Assembly: GCA_022570795.1 (NCBI GenBank)
Contig: JAKUDP010000008.1
Location: 868,001 to 932,000 of the forward strand
DNA length: 64,000 nt
Origin: Sphaerulina vaccinii
Taxonomy: Eukaryota > Ascomycota > Dothideomycetes > Mycosphaerellales > Mycosphaerellaceae
Reading direction: 5' to 3'
Shown: piece after piece, positions 1 through 14,049 of the stretch
How positions within the stretch are numbered: the first letter of the stretch is position 1
Layout: each line of letters starts with the position of its first letter
Made by a program: the position numbers and the translations under genes
The notes under the pieces: generated by a model
Database searches by the model: none
Seen by the model: the letters and a program-made list of their open reading frames with translations, nothing else
What the model was told of the DNA's origin: nothing

Positions 1-856
1 TCTACTATATAATTAGCTATTAACCTCGCTGTTACTAACGCGTCTAATACGCTATACTAATATCTTACTATTTTTATTATTTTTTCTATATATACTTATT
101 TAACTAAAAAGCTAGTAGACTATTCTATAATAATATTATATTCTATATAATAGATATATCGACTAGCTATTATTATACGACTTTGCTATCTACAAAGTTG
201 CAAGCTTCTTCTATTATAAGCTACTTTTATATTATTTTATTCTATAACTATTAAATAGTATAGCTTAATATTATTATTACTAGAAGAGGTATATATAATA
301 ATATAATAGATAGTAGTATAGCTTCTAGCTCGAGGCTAGTCTTATTCTTAATATAGTATATTAATTTATTTATAGAGAAGTTTATAACTAGTACTATCTA
401 CTATAAGAAAATAGTAAGCTAGTACTTTATTACTTTATTATAATTATTAGTATTAATATATACTTTTTTAAGCTAATTTTCTATAGTATAGTATCTATTT
501 TTTAGTAAGAAGATGTTTTCTTTAAACTTAGTTAATTATTATAATACTATATTATTTTTAATATATTTAAGTACTTCTACTATTATTTTATTATATATAA
601 AATATAGCTCGAAACTAGACTCCTCTTAGCTATATATCTATTTATTATAATTAGACTACTTTAGTATACTATATATAATATTAGAAATAAAAATATAGTA
701 GTAGGAAAGAATATACTTATAATAGAAAATATAACTATACTAGCTATTAATTTCTAGCTTACAAATATTACTATTATTATAGTCGATCTTGCCTTACTTA
801 TACTTTTCTATAATTAAAGCCTATACTAGATATAGTATTTTAGTAGTCTATAGTAG

Positions 857-1074
857 TATTAGAAGCTAGCTCTAGAAAGTATTAATAGTAGCTTTACCTC
901 TATAGCTCGACTATAGACTCTCTTCTACTTTAGTACTACTTTTAGAAGACTATATAGAATAGCTTAGTATCTAGTATTTATTAATAGATACCTAGAGAGA
1001 CTTTTTAGCTCTCTATTAAACTTACTTATTTTTTTTATAAAGCTTTCTATATATATATTACTTACTTTATAATA
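857..1074 (+). repeat. 5' LTR of chromovirus A
   Basis: This 218-bp copy matches 7520-7737 with no length change. It starts TATTAG, consistent with an original TG start after RIP, and ends ATAATA. Flanking GTAG (853-856) recurs after the 3' copy (7738-7741). Confidence 0.85.
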
Positions 1075-2429
1075 TTAAGTTCAATTACTATTATAGAATC
1101 TATAGATAGAGTAGTATTACCTATAGAGCGCATCGAAGTACTATTATTATTAGTAATTAAAGCTCCTAACTTCTAAGTAATATTATAAAAGCTATAGAAA
1201 AGATAGTAAAATATAGAAGCTAAGCTATTATATATATAAACTAATTTCTAAAAGGCAAGGAGCTAATAGTAGATATTACCTATTTAGACTTATAACAAGT
1301 AGCTCGAAGCTTTAATTAGAGTATTAATAATAGCTACTACCTATTCTAAAATAGAAACTAACTAACTATTAGAACCTAGAGATTAGTTACTACTCTCTTA
1401 GAATAGAAGTATACTTATATTCTAAAACTACTTTCTCTAGTTAAAAAGCTCTTATTAGGTATAGGCCGGCTTAAACCTACTACTCTCTACTAAATACTAC
1501 TAGAACAAGATCTATAATACTATTCTAGTAGTATAGTAAGGTAGAATATAGTACTTCTAGAAAAATAGAATAGATAGAATTAAAACTCCTACTCTATTCT
1601 TTATAGAGATTAAAAAAGTCTTTATAGATAGTAATAAAAAAGCAAAGGCCCTAGATAAGCTAGCTAAGCTTAAGTACTCTCTAGAACAACTATAGTATAT
1701 ATACTAGCTAGAATTCGACAAACTTCTAAATATAGTAGGTAGGAATATATAGAAATTAGATATAAAAATTACCTTACTTAAGTAGATATATTCGGACTTT
1801 GCTATTTAAGGTATAGTAGCCTTACTAGTTATTATAGAGTACTACGAATATACTATAGAAGTTAAGTATATTATAACTAACTTAGAAAGTACTAACTAGT
1901 TCTAATATACGAATTAGAAGTAGTTAGAGGCAAATACAAAGCAGACTAGAATTTTATTAATAGTATCTACTAATACTATAGGAGGTCGCTTAACTAATAT
2001 TTATATAGATATAGATAGTAATATAATTATAAACCTACTATAGATAGGTAGAAACTATAAGAGAAGCTATAGAGGCAATTATAATAGTAAAGGATAGTAG
2101 CCCTCTTCGAAGTATAGAGCTTACTAGATAGATAAGAAAGAAAGAGAAAGATATAAGAAAAAGAACTTCTATTACTACTATAGAGTAGATAGATACTAGG
2201 TTAGAGACTACCTATACCTTCCTCTAATACTACTAAATAGTACTACTATAAATATAGTTCAAGCGCTACCTATACTAGAAGATAATAAAAAAGTAGTAGA
2301 AACCAACTCTAATTTAGAAAAAGAGTAACTTCTACTTATAGGTAGAAGTAGAGAGAAGTATAGATACTAGCAAAAGGTTAGTAAGAGAGCTAGAGTAGAA
2401 TAAATAGAATACTAGTATTTATAGATATA

Positions 2430-5400
2430 GTACTCTAAAATAATATTTGTATATCTACTTTTATTAATAAAGAATACTAGTATTATACTATAATTAATAG
2501 AGACCTTATTAAAGAACTCGGTTTTATACTAATAAGTAAAGAAAGCTATTATATAAAAGGTATATCGATAGTTATAAAAGACTCGAATATTTCTAGAGTT
2601 ATTAGTTTCTAGATAGAAATTATAGAGTTTAGTTAGATAGTATATATATATATTATACCTAATCTAACTTACCTACTTATTCTTAGAAACCTATAGAAAG
2701 TATATAATTAGATATAGACTAAGCCTAAGAAGAGGTAGTTCTAGTATAGAAGAGTAAGTAAGAGAGTAAAAGAGAGCTACCTCTATAAGGTAGAGGTTAG
2801 CAAAGATTTAGCTATAGTAACTACTATTTCCTCGAAGAATATTAGAAAAGCTCTAGAGACTAAAGTAGCTTTTATAGATAATTAGTTAAAAGAGAGACTA
2901 CTACTAGAGATTTATAATATACTTCTATTATTTTATTAATATAAAGTAGATAAGCTAGCGCTATACTAACCTAGTATCGACTATTATATCAAGGTACGCG
3001 TCTAAAAGAATAGGACTCTAATGCCTTTGCTATAGAGTCTACTATATAGTATATTAAAAGAAGAACTACTAGTTTTTAAAAAGATTCTAAATAATCTTCT
3101 AGAGAAAGGATATATCCGACCTACTAGCTCTAAAGTAGTAGCTTCTATAATTTTTATTTAGAAACCTAGTAGAGGACTATAGTTCTACTATAATTACTAT
3201 ATACTAAATATAATTATATAGTATAATAGGTACCTATTACCTCTAATATTAGAGACTTTACGAAATCTATTAGATACTAAGTAGATTACTAAAGTAGATA
3301 TAGTCTCGGCGTTTTATAAAATCTATATAGTAGTAGAGTACAAGTATAAAACTACTTTCTATATAAAATATAGATTTTTTAAATAGTTAGTATATCTATT
3401 CGGTTTGTTAGAGGCTCTAGTATTATTCTAGTAGTATATTAATAGTCTAATATAGAAATTCCTCGACCGATTTGCCTCTATATATATAGATAATATAATT
3501 ATCTATTTAAATAGTAATAGAGAAAATTATATATAAAAGGTTTAGTAAGTTTTCTATAAGTTATAGAATAGAGGCCTCTACCTAGACTCTAAGAAAAGTA
3601 AGTTTATAAAGAAGATAGTTAAGTACTTAGAATTTATTATATATACTAATAGTAAAGGAATCGAAGCTAACCTAGAAAAGGTAGAAGCTATTTAAAACTA
3701 GAAAGCTTCTAAAATATAAAAAAAAGTATAAAAGTTTCTTAGGTTCTATAACTACTATTAGATATTTATTAACTATTACTCTAAGATAGTAAAACTTTTA
3801 ATAGTACTTACTAGTAAAAGTATAGTATTCTCCTAGAGAAAGGAGTAGGAAGCTATATTTAAAAAGCTAAAAGAATAATACTATAATACTCTAGTACTAA
3901 GATTATAGGATCTAGAACTACTAACTTTTATTAAGGTAGATTATAGTAGATTCGTAATAGAAGCTATACTCCTATAGGAATAGAATAGTATCTATTACCT
4001 AGTAGCCTTCTTCTCGAAGAAACTAAATTATACTAAGATTAACTATAAGATTTATAATAAGGAACTACTAGTAATTATATTCTACTTAAAAGAATAGTAC
4101 TCTATACTTAAAGCTTATAGTACCTTTATAATTTAGATAGACTATAAGAACCTAGAATACTTTATAATAAAAAAGTAACTTTTAGAAAAATAGGTTTACT
4201 AGGCTTAAAAACTAGCTAAATACTAGTTCTCTCTAGCTTATTACCTAGGAGCTAAAAATATAGTACTAGATACCTTATCTAGAAGAGAATAGAATATACT
4301 AGATAAAGGAGATAAGAAGTCTTATTTTATATAACTATTAGTTACTAAGATAGGAAAGGCAACTAATACTATAGATATAGAGGCTATTATAATACTTCTT
4401 CTATAGACTCTCTTCTCTATAGATAAAGATAGTAATAAAACTAAGAAGAACTAGAAGGTATCTATTAGACCTTTCTAGAACGCCGAGCTTAATAACTTCT
4501 AGAATAGAGTAGTTACTAAAGATAAAATATATAACTTTATATACTACTTAATTAGGCAAGGACTCTACTTCTTTCCTAGCAAGCTAAAAATAAAACTATA
4601 GATTAGAAACTATACTTTTAATATATAAAAGAGACTATAATATTAAAGGAAGTTATAGATTCTAGGCTCTCTAGCTATAATAGAGGAAGTATATAAAGAA
4701 TTAGTAACTAATAAAAAAGACCTAGATATACTATAGACTAAGCTAATCTAAGCTAGCTATAATACTATAGCCTCTAGCTATCTAGAGTAGAATACTACTA
4801 GTACAATTATAGAAAGAGACTTTTATTAGCTACTACTATCTAGGTAGGTACGTCGGTTCTATAATAACTATAATAATTATAGTAGAAATCGAGTCTAGAG
4901 AGAATATAAGTATAGCCTCCTTTAACTACTTCTAGTACCCGATTATTTCTACTAGGAAATCTCGATAGACTTTATAATAGAACTCCTAGACTCTAAGAGT
5001 TACTAATACCTTTAGATAATTAAAGATTGTCTAGAGAAAACTATTAGTTTAGAAGCGACTTCTAATATAAAAGCCGAGGCCTATATATATAAGTTTCTAG
5101 ATTGCTAGGTAAAATACTATAGTCTATCTAGTATAATTACTAGCAATCGAGGTACGAACTAGACTAGTATATTCTAGAGGACTTTATATAAGTTACTAGG
5201 CGTTTACTAGAGATTAAGCTCTAGATACTATCTATAAACGGATAGAGGCCTAGAAAGAGTAAATTAGAATATATAAGTATATCTTCGAGTATTTGTAAAC
5301 TAGGAGCAATCCGACTAGAAAAGGTAGCTCCCTATAGTATAATTAGCGCTAAATAGCTACTATAATACAAGCCTAGAGATAAGTCTCTTCTTTGCTATAT

Positions 5401-6060
5401 ATAGCTATAAAGTACTATTACCTATTCCTTTAGAAATAGAGGCTACTAAAAATATAAAGCTACTAGCAAATAAGTAAGTAGAGTAGTTTATTTAAAAAGT
5501 TAAAAAAATTACTAACTTCTATTAGGTAAGTATAGCTATAGCTACTTAGAAATAAAAGGAGACTACTAACTAAACCTAGAATATAGTACTAGAGTACTAA
5601 AAGAGTAATAAAGTCTAGTTAAATCTCTATAACTACTATATAGATTAACTAAAGAAAAGCCTAGACTAGAGGAATATAAAGTATATAGTTAATAAAGTTC
5701 TTTTGCTAGTCTCCCTCTATTTGTCTAGTATTCCTAGTAATATATACCTAGTCTTTTATACTAACTTAGTATAACTAGTATATAGAGACCTACTACTAGG
5801 TTAGGTTTCCGAAAATAACTAACCTACCCCTATACTCTTCTAGACGCACGCCGAGTAGCAAGTAGAGAAGATTCTTTATACTAAGACAAAATAGAATAAA
5901 AGAGAAGTTCTAGTAAAATAGAGTAGGTACTATAAACTAATATAGAAACCTTTAGAAAACCTAGAGAATAATAAGGCCTTAGACAAATTCGAAGACAAAT
6001 ATAGAGATACTAAGTTAAATAATAGACTACTAGCCGCCTATAATAAGATAGCTAGGCTAA
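2430..6060 (+). pseudogene. pol of chromovirus A (RT, RNase H, integrase, chromodomain)
   Basis: The RT, RNase H, integrase and chromodomain signatures follow each other in the plus direction, so this was a Gypsy-type polyprotein. Each domain is crossed by stop codons, mostly TAG where Trp or Gln is expected, so no protein can be made. Missense changes are of RIP type (Gly to Ser, Cys and His to Tyr, Asp to Asn). Boundaries are approximate because the frame cannot be followed continuously. Confidence 0.8.
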
Positions 6061-7519
6061 AGAAATAAATATAAAATATATAATTTTAGAATTAGAGTTA
6101 GGTACAAAACAAAATAAGTTATAATTCTAGAGTATCTAAAATCTAAACTAATTACTAAAGTAGAAGAAGAATTAGAAAGAGTAAGGCTAAATTACTAGCT
6201 ACCTAAAAAGTACTAGACACTCCTAAAAACAATATAGAAACTACTCTAGATTACTTATCGAAGTTCTTATTACTAATAAAGAGAAGATCGCTATAGCCTA
6301 GCTTCTATAGAATAGTTAGTATAGGAAAACTAATAGATATAGATAATTAACTTACTAGGTTCTACTAAGCAATAGCCTAGGCGACTATAGTAGTAACTTA
6401 TATAGCAACTATACTAAAAGAGACAGTTAGTATAATTAAAATAAAAAAGCCTAGGAACTTACTTAGGTAGAAGACTAGCAGTCTATAAAGACTCTAAAGC
6501 CTTTATAGCTTTAGCTACCTTAACGAAGTTAGTATAGGTAGTATTTCTAAAGAATAATATATTAGCTAGGCCAGAATCGATAGTATCTAAAAATACTTGC
6601 TACTAAGTATTATTAGCGTAGGTAAGAGTAGTATATACCTTATAGTATAGAGCTAAGCTAAAATCGATAGTTAGTATACTCTTTCTAAAAGATACTAAGA
6701 AAAACCTATAGAGAAAGATAGTTCTTTTTAAGCTTAGTATAGTTCTAATAAGTATATAAACCTTTTAACTAGTAGATATTAGTAGGGGCCGGTTAGAAAG
6801 CAATAGTAGCTAAGCCTTACTATCTAGGCAATATATTTATAGCTAGAGTTAATATAACTAATATAGTAGATATAGATAGAAGATACTAGGAACTATTAGA
6901 AAAGAGGTAGAAGCTAATATTAAACCTAGAGTACTTACTAATAGTATTAGTAAAGCTAGTATACTTATTAGTTAAAGTCGCTAGGCTAGTAACTAGTTAG
7001 TATATAGTAGTACTCTAAGCAATAGTAGAGGAGAGGAGCTAAGCTAATAAAATTAACTTACTATAAAATAGTTAGTTAGAAAAAAAAAAAATTAATAAAA
7101 AAGATAGATAGCTATTATAGAAAGCTATTTATTATTTGCTAGATCTAGTTAAAAAATAATAGAAAGTAACTATACAAATAATAGAGTTATTTATATAGAT
7201 ACCTAATAATAGTAAGTAGGTAAATAGTTATATATAGGCAATTATAATAAAGTTACCTACTTAAAATAACTACTTATAGCCTATTATAATAGAGTTACTA
7301 GATTCGAATAATATATATCTAATAATAAATAGAATAATAATAAAGTAAATAATAGTAGTAGAATAGATATATATAGTAAGTAATATATAGTTACTAGATA
7401 TAATTATATAGAAGTAGGTAGTATAAGAAAAGTAAAGTAAATAGGCAAAGTTATATAATATAAAAAGATAATAGTAAATAGTAGTATTCTTACTAGAGTA
7501 GATAGAAGGAGGGAGGTAT

Positions 7520-7737
7520 TATTAGAGGCTAGCTCTAGAAAGTATTAATAGTAGCTTTACCTCTATAGCTCGACTATAGACCCTCCTCTACTTTAGTACT
7601 ACTTTTAGAAGACTATATAAAATAGCTTAGTATCTAGTATTTATTAATAGATATCTAGAGAGATCTTTTAGCTCTCTATTAAACTTATTTATTCTTTTTA
7701 CAAAGCTTTCTATATATATATTACTTACTCTATAATA
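7520..7737 (+). repeat. 3' LTR of chromovirus A
   Basis: This is the second 218-bp copy of the repeat at 857-1074. It directly follows a purine tract ending in GGGAGG. The two copies differ at scattered C/T and G/A sites, as expected from RIP acting separately on each. Confidence 0.85.
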
Positions 7738-7908
7738 GTAGTATTAAGATAATTAAATAAGCTTTATTTCTAAAGTTAGCTTTTATAATATATACTTAAT
7801 ATTTAAAGCTTTAGTTAATATATATTATATATTATATAGTATATAATACTATAAAGTAAGAAGCTTCGTATCTTATATTTATAGTCGCTTTTTTTTAATA
7901 TAAAATAG

Positions 7909-8083
7909 TATTAGAATATAATACTAAATTAGATCTATCTAAGCTAGCTAGCTAAGTAAGAGGTATCTTAGCAACCTTCTTATATACTATTCGATAGTAT
8001 AGATAGCTTTTAGTACCTTTCTCCGACCTTACTAACTAGGAGGGAGGTCCCTTAGCGCCTCTAATAACTAGCTATAAATAACA
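7909..8083 (-). repeat. Solo LTR (same family as element 19999-22302)
   Basis: Reverse-complemented, this 175-bp stretch matches the LTRs at 19999-20172 and 22128-22302. In element sense it still starts with an unmutated TGTTATTTATAG. It is flanked on both sides by AATAG (7904-7908 and 8084-8088), a 5-bp target-site duplication. This identifies a solo LTR left by recombination between the two LTRs of one insertion, not the end of the neighbouring Gypsy relic. Confidence 0.87.
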
Positions 8084-8088
8084 AATAG

Positions 8089-11000
8089 TAGCTTTTAAGT
8101 AGATTAGTTATTTTATACTATATATATAGAAATAAGTATTTATAAGTATAGTTAGCTTATATCTTTTTAGTTATTACTAAGTTCTTATTAATATAGTATA
8201 ACTTGTCTCTATCTAGATATCTAGTAGTATTATATAGTAGCTTATTAATAGTAGAAAGTATCGAATTATTATAACTAGCTTTAGTTTTATATACTTTTAA
8301 TACTATAAGTAGATATTTAAGTATTTTTCTTATAATAGATTAAATATAGTAGTCTATAGTACCTAATATTTTAGATTAAAAATCTAATATTAAAAAAAGA
8401 AAAAAAGTCTAACTTCTAACTTTATAAAAAATAAAGAGATATTTTAGAATTAGTTATTCTTAGTAAAGCCAACTTATAGGCCTAGCCTATAATATTACTT
8501 CCCTTCTTATAGCGTCTATTATATCTATATTGCTAGAGTCTTTATAGGTCTAGTAAATACTATTTATACTATACTATTTTAGTATAAATTTATAGTAGTT
8601 TATAGAGAAAAACTATTATTCTCTTCTATATTTCTATATAGTTTTTTAAAATATTTAAATATAACTATATTCTTAAAGTTATATAAAGAGCTCTATATAG
8701 AAGTAGTATACTCTACCTATTTAATATATACTTTCTTCTAAAAACTCCTACTAACTTATTTTATTTAGTAATAGAAAATAGCCTTAATACTATACTTATT
8801 AATTCTCTTTTTGTTTATAATTACTATAGACTATATATTATCTACTTTTTGCAACTTAAGTAGATTAGTAGAAGTAGAGTATAGTAGAACTATATAAAAC
8901 TTCTTAAATACTCTATATAGTATATCTAATTCGATAAAATAAAGTAAACTAGAGAACATCTAGATAACTATATATTTTATATAAATCTAGTCGAGTTTCT
9001 TTATTAGTCGATTAGTAGTAATATTTTTTTAGGTTTAGCTAGACTTTATCCCTAATATATTAAGTAATAGAGGCTACTCGAGATTAATTAGTATAAAACT
9101 TTTATTATTATTATATTATAGCTATTACTAAATAAGCGAAGTCGTATACTTGCTATAGCTTCTAAATAATAGCTTCGCCTTTCTTCTAAAAGTTATAGAG
9201 GTTAATACTTTTATTAAGTTCTACTATCTCTATATCTTAGAGATAGTATTTATAGAATAGAAAGAAGAGAGAAATACCTATTATTATAAATATTCTACTA
9301 TCTAGAGTAATAGACGCTAGGGATAGCTACTTACTCTAATCTACTTAGTTATATACTATAAAGGCCTAGAGGTATATCTCTATCTCCTAATTATATCTTT
9401 CTATAGAACTATCTATCTTAGAATAGTAGGCTATCGAAAGCCTTCGAATAATACATAGAAGTTTATAAAGTTGTTACTAAAGTCTATTAATAAATTATAC
9501 TTCTCTATTAGAAATAATACTTAAAAGAAGCTAGTAAATAGATATATACTAGTTAGTAATAAAGCAAGATAGTCTATCTACGTCGAACTAGCTAGGTAGT
9601 ATATAAAGAAATATATTACTTTTACTAAGACAATCTATAATAATAAGGATAGTAGTTAATCTATTATTCTTATTTAGTAGGAAATCTATAATAAAGTCTA
9701 TAGAGATATTAGTTTATATATAATTAGAAATCGGAAGAGGCTTTAGAAGGCCTTTCTTTCTATCCTTCTATATTATAGACCGACTATAGATAGTATAGTT
9801 ATATATAAAATATCGAACTTATATATTTATTTCTATCTAAAAAAATTATTAGAAAAGGTAGTTAATAGTAGTATCTTAGCTAGTATAGCTACTAAGAATA
9901 GAGTTATAAAGTTTCTAGATAACCTAGATAGTAAGTAGTTTATAAAAAGGTAACTAGATATAGTCTCGAAAGTATAGTAGTCTATTCTAGATCTTATATT
10001 TTCTAATAGAAAAGTAGAAGTTTAGTTCTATAGGGAAGAAATATCTACTTTCTTCTACTACTACTTATATTTATTAATAGGCCTATCTATATTTAGTATT
10101 AAAGGCCTAGCCCTATAGGTCTTATAGTTTATTATTATTAGGAAATAGACTAGTCTATTCTTTAGTAGTTATAGGTAGTACTTATATCTTAGAGAAAAGT
10201 AATATAGTATATCTATTTATAAGCCTATTATTAGTCGAATTCTTAGAAATATTCTAGTCTCTATAAAATAGAGCGTCTAGAACTATAGTATCTTTTCTAG
10301 GTTAGTAAACTAGTTTTATCTAGAATAGAGCTAAGAAGTTAGACTATTAGACCTATTATTTACTTAGATACTTCTTTATAAAGAAAAGTTCTAGGTTTTT
10401 ATAGTTAGTTAAAACTTCGAAAATATTAGATAGTTCTTATAACTCTAAGTTCTATTCTTTAATATATTTAACTATAGCGAGGAGTTCTTTATTATAGATA
10501 TTATAGTTCGCTTCTACTAGAGTATATTATTAGGAAAAGAAGGTAATAGAGTACTATTACTATATAATAGAGTTATACTAATAGAGGGCGCTTCTAATAG
10601 CCTATCTAGAAGAATTAGGTTCTACTTATATTATTCGGTCTAGGTTATATAAAAATAATACTAGCCTATTTATAAAAGTATTTTTTAAATATTTAAAAGT
10701 AGTTACCTATTCGTCTATCTATTAGAATCTAACCTCTTTCTTTATAAAGTCGAGGAGAAGTTTAGTAAAGTTAGTATAGTTCTATATAAAGATCTAATAG
10801 TAATTAGTAAAGCCGAGGAATAAATAAACTCCTTAGATAGTTATCGGCTTCTTCTAGTTTATAATAGTAGCTACTTTTTTAGAATCTATTCTAACTCTAA
10901 TACTAAGTTTAATAATATACTTTAAGTACTTTATTAATTTTATCTCGAACTTATATTTACTAATATCTAGTATTAGGCTATTCTTAGTAAGCCTATTAAT

Positions 11001-11791
11001 AATACTTTTTACTTTCTTTTAGTAGTTTTAGAAGAATCTACTCGAGAAGATAAAGATATTATTAATATATACTATATAAAAGTTATTAAGAAATTTTTTT
11101 AAAATTTAGTTTAAAAACTTCTAGAAGATAGTAGGTATACTAGTTAGCCTAAAGAGGCAAACTTTCTATTCGAATAATCTATAGTATATTTAGAAAGTAG
11201 TCTTTTATTTATCTCTCTCTACGATTCTAATATAGTAGAATATAGTCGAGATATCGAGCTTTATAAGCTACTTAGCTTTATTTAGAAAGGTAAGAGTCTC
11301 TTTTATAAAAAGTAGTAAATATTAATTTTTAATAGTAATAGTATTAAAACTTTAATAGTCGATATAAAAATATAAGCCTTTTCTAGGTTTCTTAGTAAAG
11401 AGAATAGAAGCTATAGTAGAGGATTTGCTTATATAAATAAAATTCCTATCTAGTAAGGATATAAAGATCTTCTATAATATAAGTAGCTTATTCTAAGTTA
11501 TATTATAAAGAGGTTTCTATAGAGGTTGTTTTTCCTTACTATTTTTATTTTTCTCTAGAGGTATTTTATAATTAAATCTAAATCTCTAAAAAGCTAAAGT
11601 ACTTTTATTCTTAGAAATTAGAAAAAAAGCTTTTATATATTCTCGATAGTATAGAAGTAATTATTTAAAAATATTCTCTTCTATAAGAGAAGTCTTTACT
11701 TTTAAAGCCTTTTTAATATCTAGAAAAGAAGCTATAAATAGTTAGATACTATTCTAAGATTTCTATATATTTTTTTTATTCGAAAAAGAGG
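8089..11791 (-). mobile_element. Minus-strand Ty3/Gypsy relic (pol), split by chromovirus B
   Basis: On the minus strand a Gypsy reverse transcriptase is readable. It includes KTTF...YYRLFE near 11,180-11,220, an LFRLTS block (from PFGLTN), and VYINNIFIFSS (from VYLDDILIFSS) near 11,041-11,080. An integrase-type SIDFII motif lies near 9690-9720. The order runs from high to low coordinates, so the element is on the minus strand. The target duplication of the inserted chromovirus B interrupts it, and 18786-19008 is the likely remaining upstream piece. I could not define LTRs for this copy. Confidence 0.75.
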
Positions 11792-11796
11792 CCTAT

Positions 11797-12020
11797 TATA
11801 AAAGCTAGGTCTAGAGATATAGTATCTTAACTCTAAAAAGAAAATTAGAATTATAGAGTAATTCTATATTCTCGGTCCTAAAAGTAGAGTATATATAAAG
11901 TATAGTTGCTTTATAACTCTAAAAGCTCCTATATTTTTTATAGAGGTAAGAATTAGTTTATATAACTAATACTCTTATTAACTAGCGCTCTATATATTAC
12001 TATATACCCCTACTCTTATA
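11797..12020 (+). repeat. 5' LTR of chromovirus B
   Basis: This 224-bp repeat aligns with 18557-18780 at a constant offset of 6760, without insertions or deletions. It begins TATAA and ends CTTATA, consistent with TG...CA ends altered by RIP. CCTAT directly precedes it. Confidence 0.9.
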
Positions 12021-14049
12021 TTTCTAATTCTTTAACCTTTTAAAAGAGTAGCAATCTATAGAGGCTATAATAGCTCCAAAGTAGCGTTCTATATATAGTA
12101 AGTAGCTAGGTTGTATTAAAGATATCTCTAACAAGACTTAGCAACCTAATAAAAGTAACAATATCGATATAACTAGCGCCTCCGGACAAGCTAATAATAG
12201 TAATAATAATAGCTCTAATAAAAAGAATACTAAGGCTATAGCTATTATATAGTAGCTTTATATTAACCTCGAAGCTAAGAATACTATCCTCTAAGAAGAA
12301 GCTTATATATTATAAGCAACTTATAAAAATAAAGCTCTTTATAGAGAACTTAGTAATTTAAGTATTATACCTATATATACCTCTACTAAGCCTTTTTTAG
12401 ATAATAACTTCGAAGAGACTATAAGTAGTGCTCTAGTTACTAGTATTTCGAGTATATATTATAGTATTAAGATTTGCAACTCTAAGCTATACTAAGGCTA
12501 TATAGATAAGGAAGCTCGAGAGTTCCTTTATACCTATAAAGTTAACTTTACTATTACTAAGTATAACTTTAAGTCTAATTAAAAGAAAGTTCTATATACT
12601 ATTATATAGCTTATAGGCAAGGTATAGGAGACCTAGTATAACAAGTATAAAAACTTACTTCTAGCTTACTATACTTAGAACTAGTTCGAGACCTAGGTTT
12701 ATAGTATTATTAGTAACTAGGCAAACTACCTAATACTTATTATAATTAAGTATAACTAGGCTAGGTAGGGAGACAACTAGAATATTCGCTCCTTTGCTAC
12801 TAACTTCGGTTATATAGAAGCCTAGCTAGAGGACTATAGTAAAATATAGTTAGTTTGCTACCTTTTTATAAAGCTAAAGCTATTTCTCTATAGAGAAATT
12901 ATTAAGAGCTATTCTATTCTATATAAGTAAGCTAACCTTATTATATTAGTAAAGCGCTTAGAATAGGCTAATAATACTATTCCTTACTATAGTAACTCTA
13001 TTTAAAATCGAAAGTACAAATATAAGAAGTTAAAGTATAAGCGCTCTAATACTAATAAATATAAAAGATATAAGAATAAAAGTAAGTCTTATTATACTAA
13101 TAGTATTAATTAAGGCAAGGCCTTATTATCTAAGCTAGACTACTCCTACTTTATATATTATAGCTATAGAAAGAAGGATTATATCGCTACCGACTCTATC
13201 TACCTAAATAGTAAAGTAGATAAGAAGCTAGTAGTCTATAAAGTTGCTATATCTAAGAATAAAAGAAAAGTAAAAATATTAAAAAAAGACTACAAACTTT
13301 AGATACTAAGCTAAGTAGTAAAAGCTACCTCCCTATTTAGGTTAATAGGGTAAAGGCTATATAAGTAGTAGTCGAGATATAAGGTAATTAGTTTATCGAT
13401 GCAACCGGCTTACTTAATAATACTACTAATATTAATATTATTATAAGATTTTTTATCTTATAATATAACCTTTCTCGATAGCCTAATATAGTATTACTAC
13501 TAGTAACCTCCTATATAGAAGAACTAGGTTATTACTATAGGGTATACTATATCTATATACAAATTATAGACTCTATAGGAGTCGAATATATTATAGGTAG
13601 TATATTCTATATATATAATATACCTAAGCCTAACTTTATTCTTAGTCGGGTATAGTAATATACTTAGTAAGTATATATTAATAGCGCAATAGACAAGTAG
13701 TACTATAGAGATAGCTTCGAGAAGATTACTATTTATAATACTAAAAAGTTCTTTAAGAATCTAAAGAAAGTACCTTATATATATACTATACTTATAGCTA
13801 AAAATAGTATAGTACTACCTCCTATACTAATCGAGTTCTATTAGTTTAATAATATTTTTAATTCTATAAAAGAAATAAGAAGCAAGCCTATTAATAGTAT
13901 AGAGTATATAATTAACTTATATAATAGTACTATTCTACTATTCTAACTACTATACTACTAGTCTAGAAAGGAACTTAAGGAGCTCTAAGCCTATATTATA
14001 GCTAGGCTAGAGTATAACTAGATTAAGCGCTCTATAAGCGAAGTAGGTA

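Larger units (their letters stand above)
857..7737 (+). mobile_element. Ty3/Gypsy chromovirus A, full length, RIP-inactivated
   Basis: Two direct repeats of 218 bp bound a 6.9-kb element. Reading through RIP damage in the plus direction gives a gag zinc knuckle near 2163-2215 (Cys and His now Tyr), a reverse transcriptase YIDN motif near 3478-3503, an RNase H VDYSRF motif (from TDASxF) near 3935-3970, an integrase core start near 4950-4990, and a C-terminal chromodomain near 5845-5990. The chromodomain reads as VEKIL, then LVK-stop, then KPLENLEN. This order is Ty3/Gypsy and the chromodomain makes it a chromovirus. A purine tract (about 7506-7516) directly precedes the 3' LTR. The candidate target duplication is GTAG, or GTAGT if the ends shift by one base. 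About 1.5 kb between chromodomain and 3' LTR is unassigned. Confidence 0.88.

Noticed and set aside
7909..8083. Reading this LTR as the 3' LTR of the minus-strand Gypsy relic
   Set aside because: It has its own AATAG duplication on both sides and matches the 2.3-kb element family, so it is a solo LTR.
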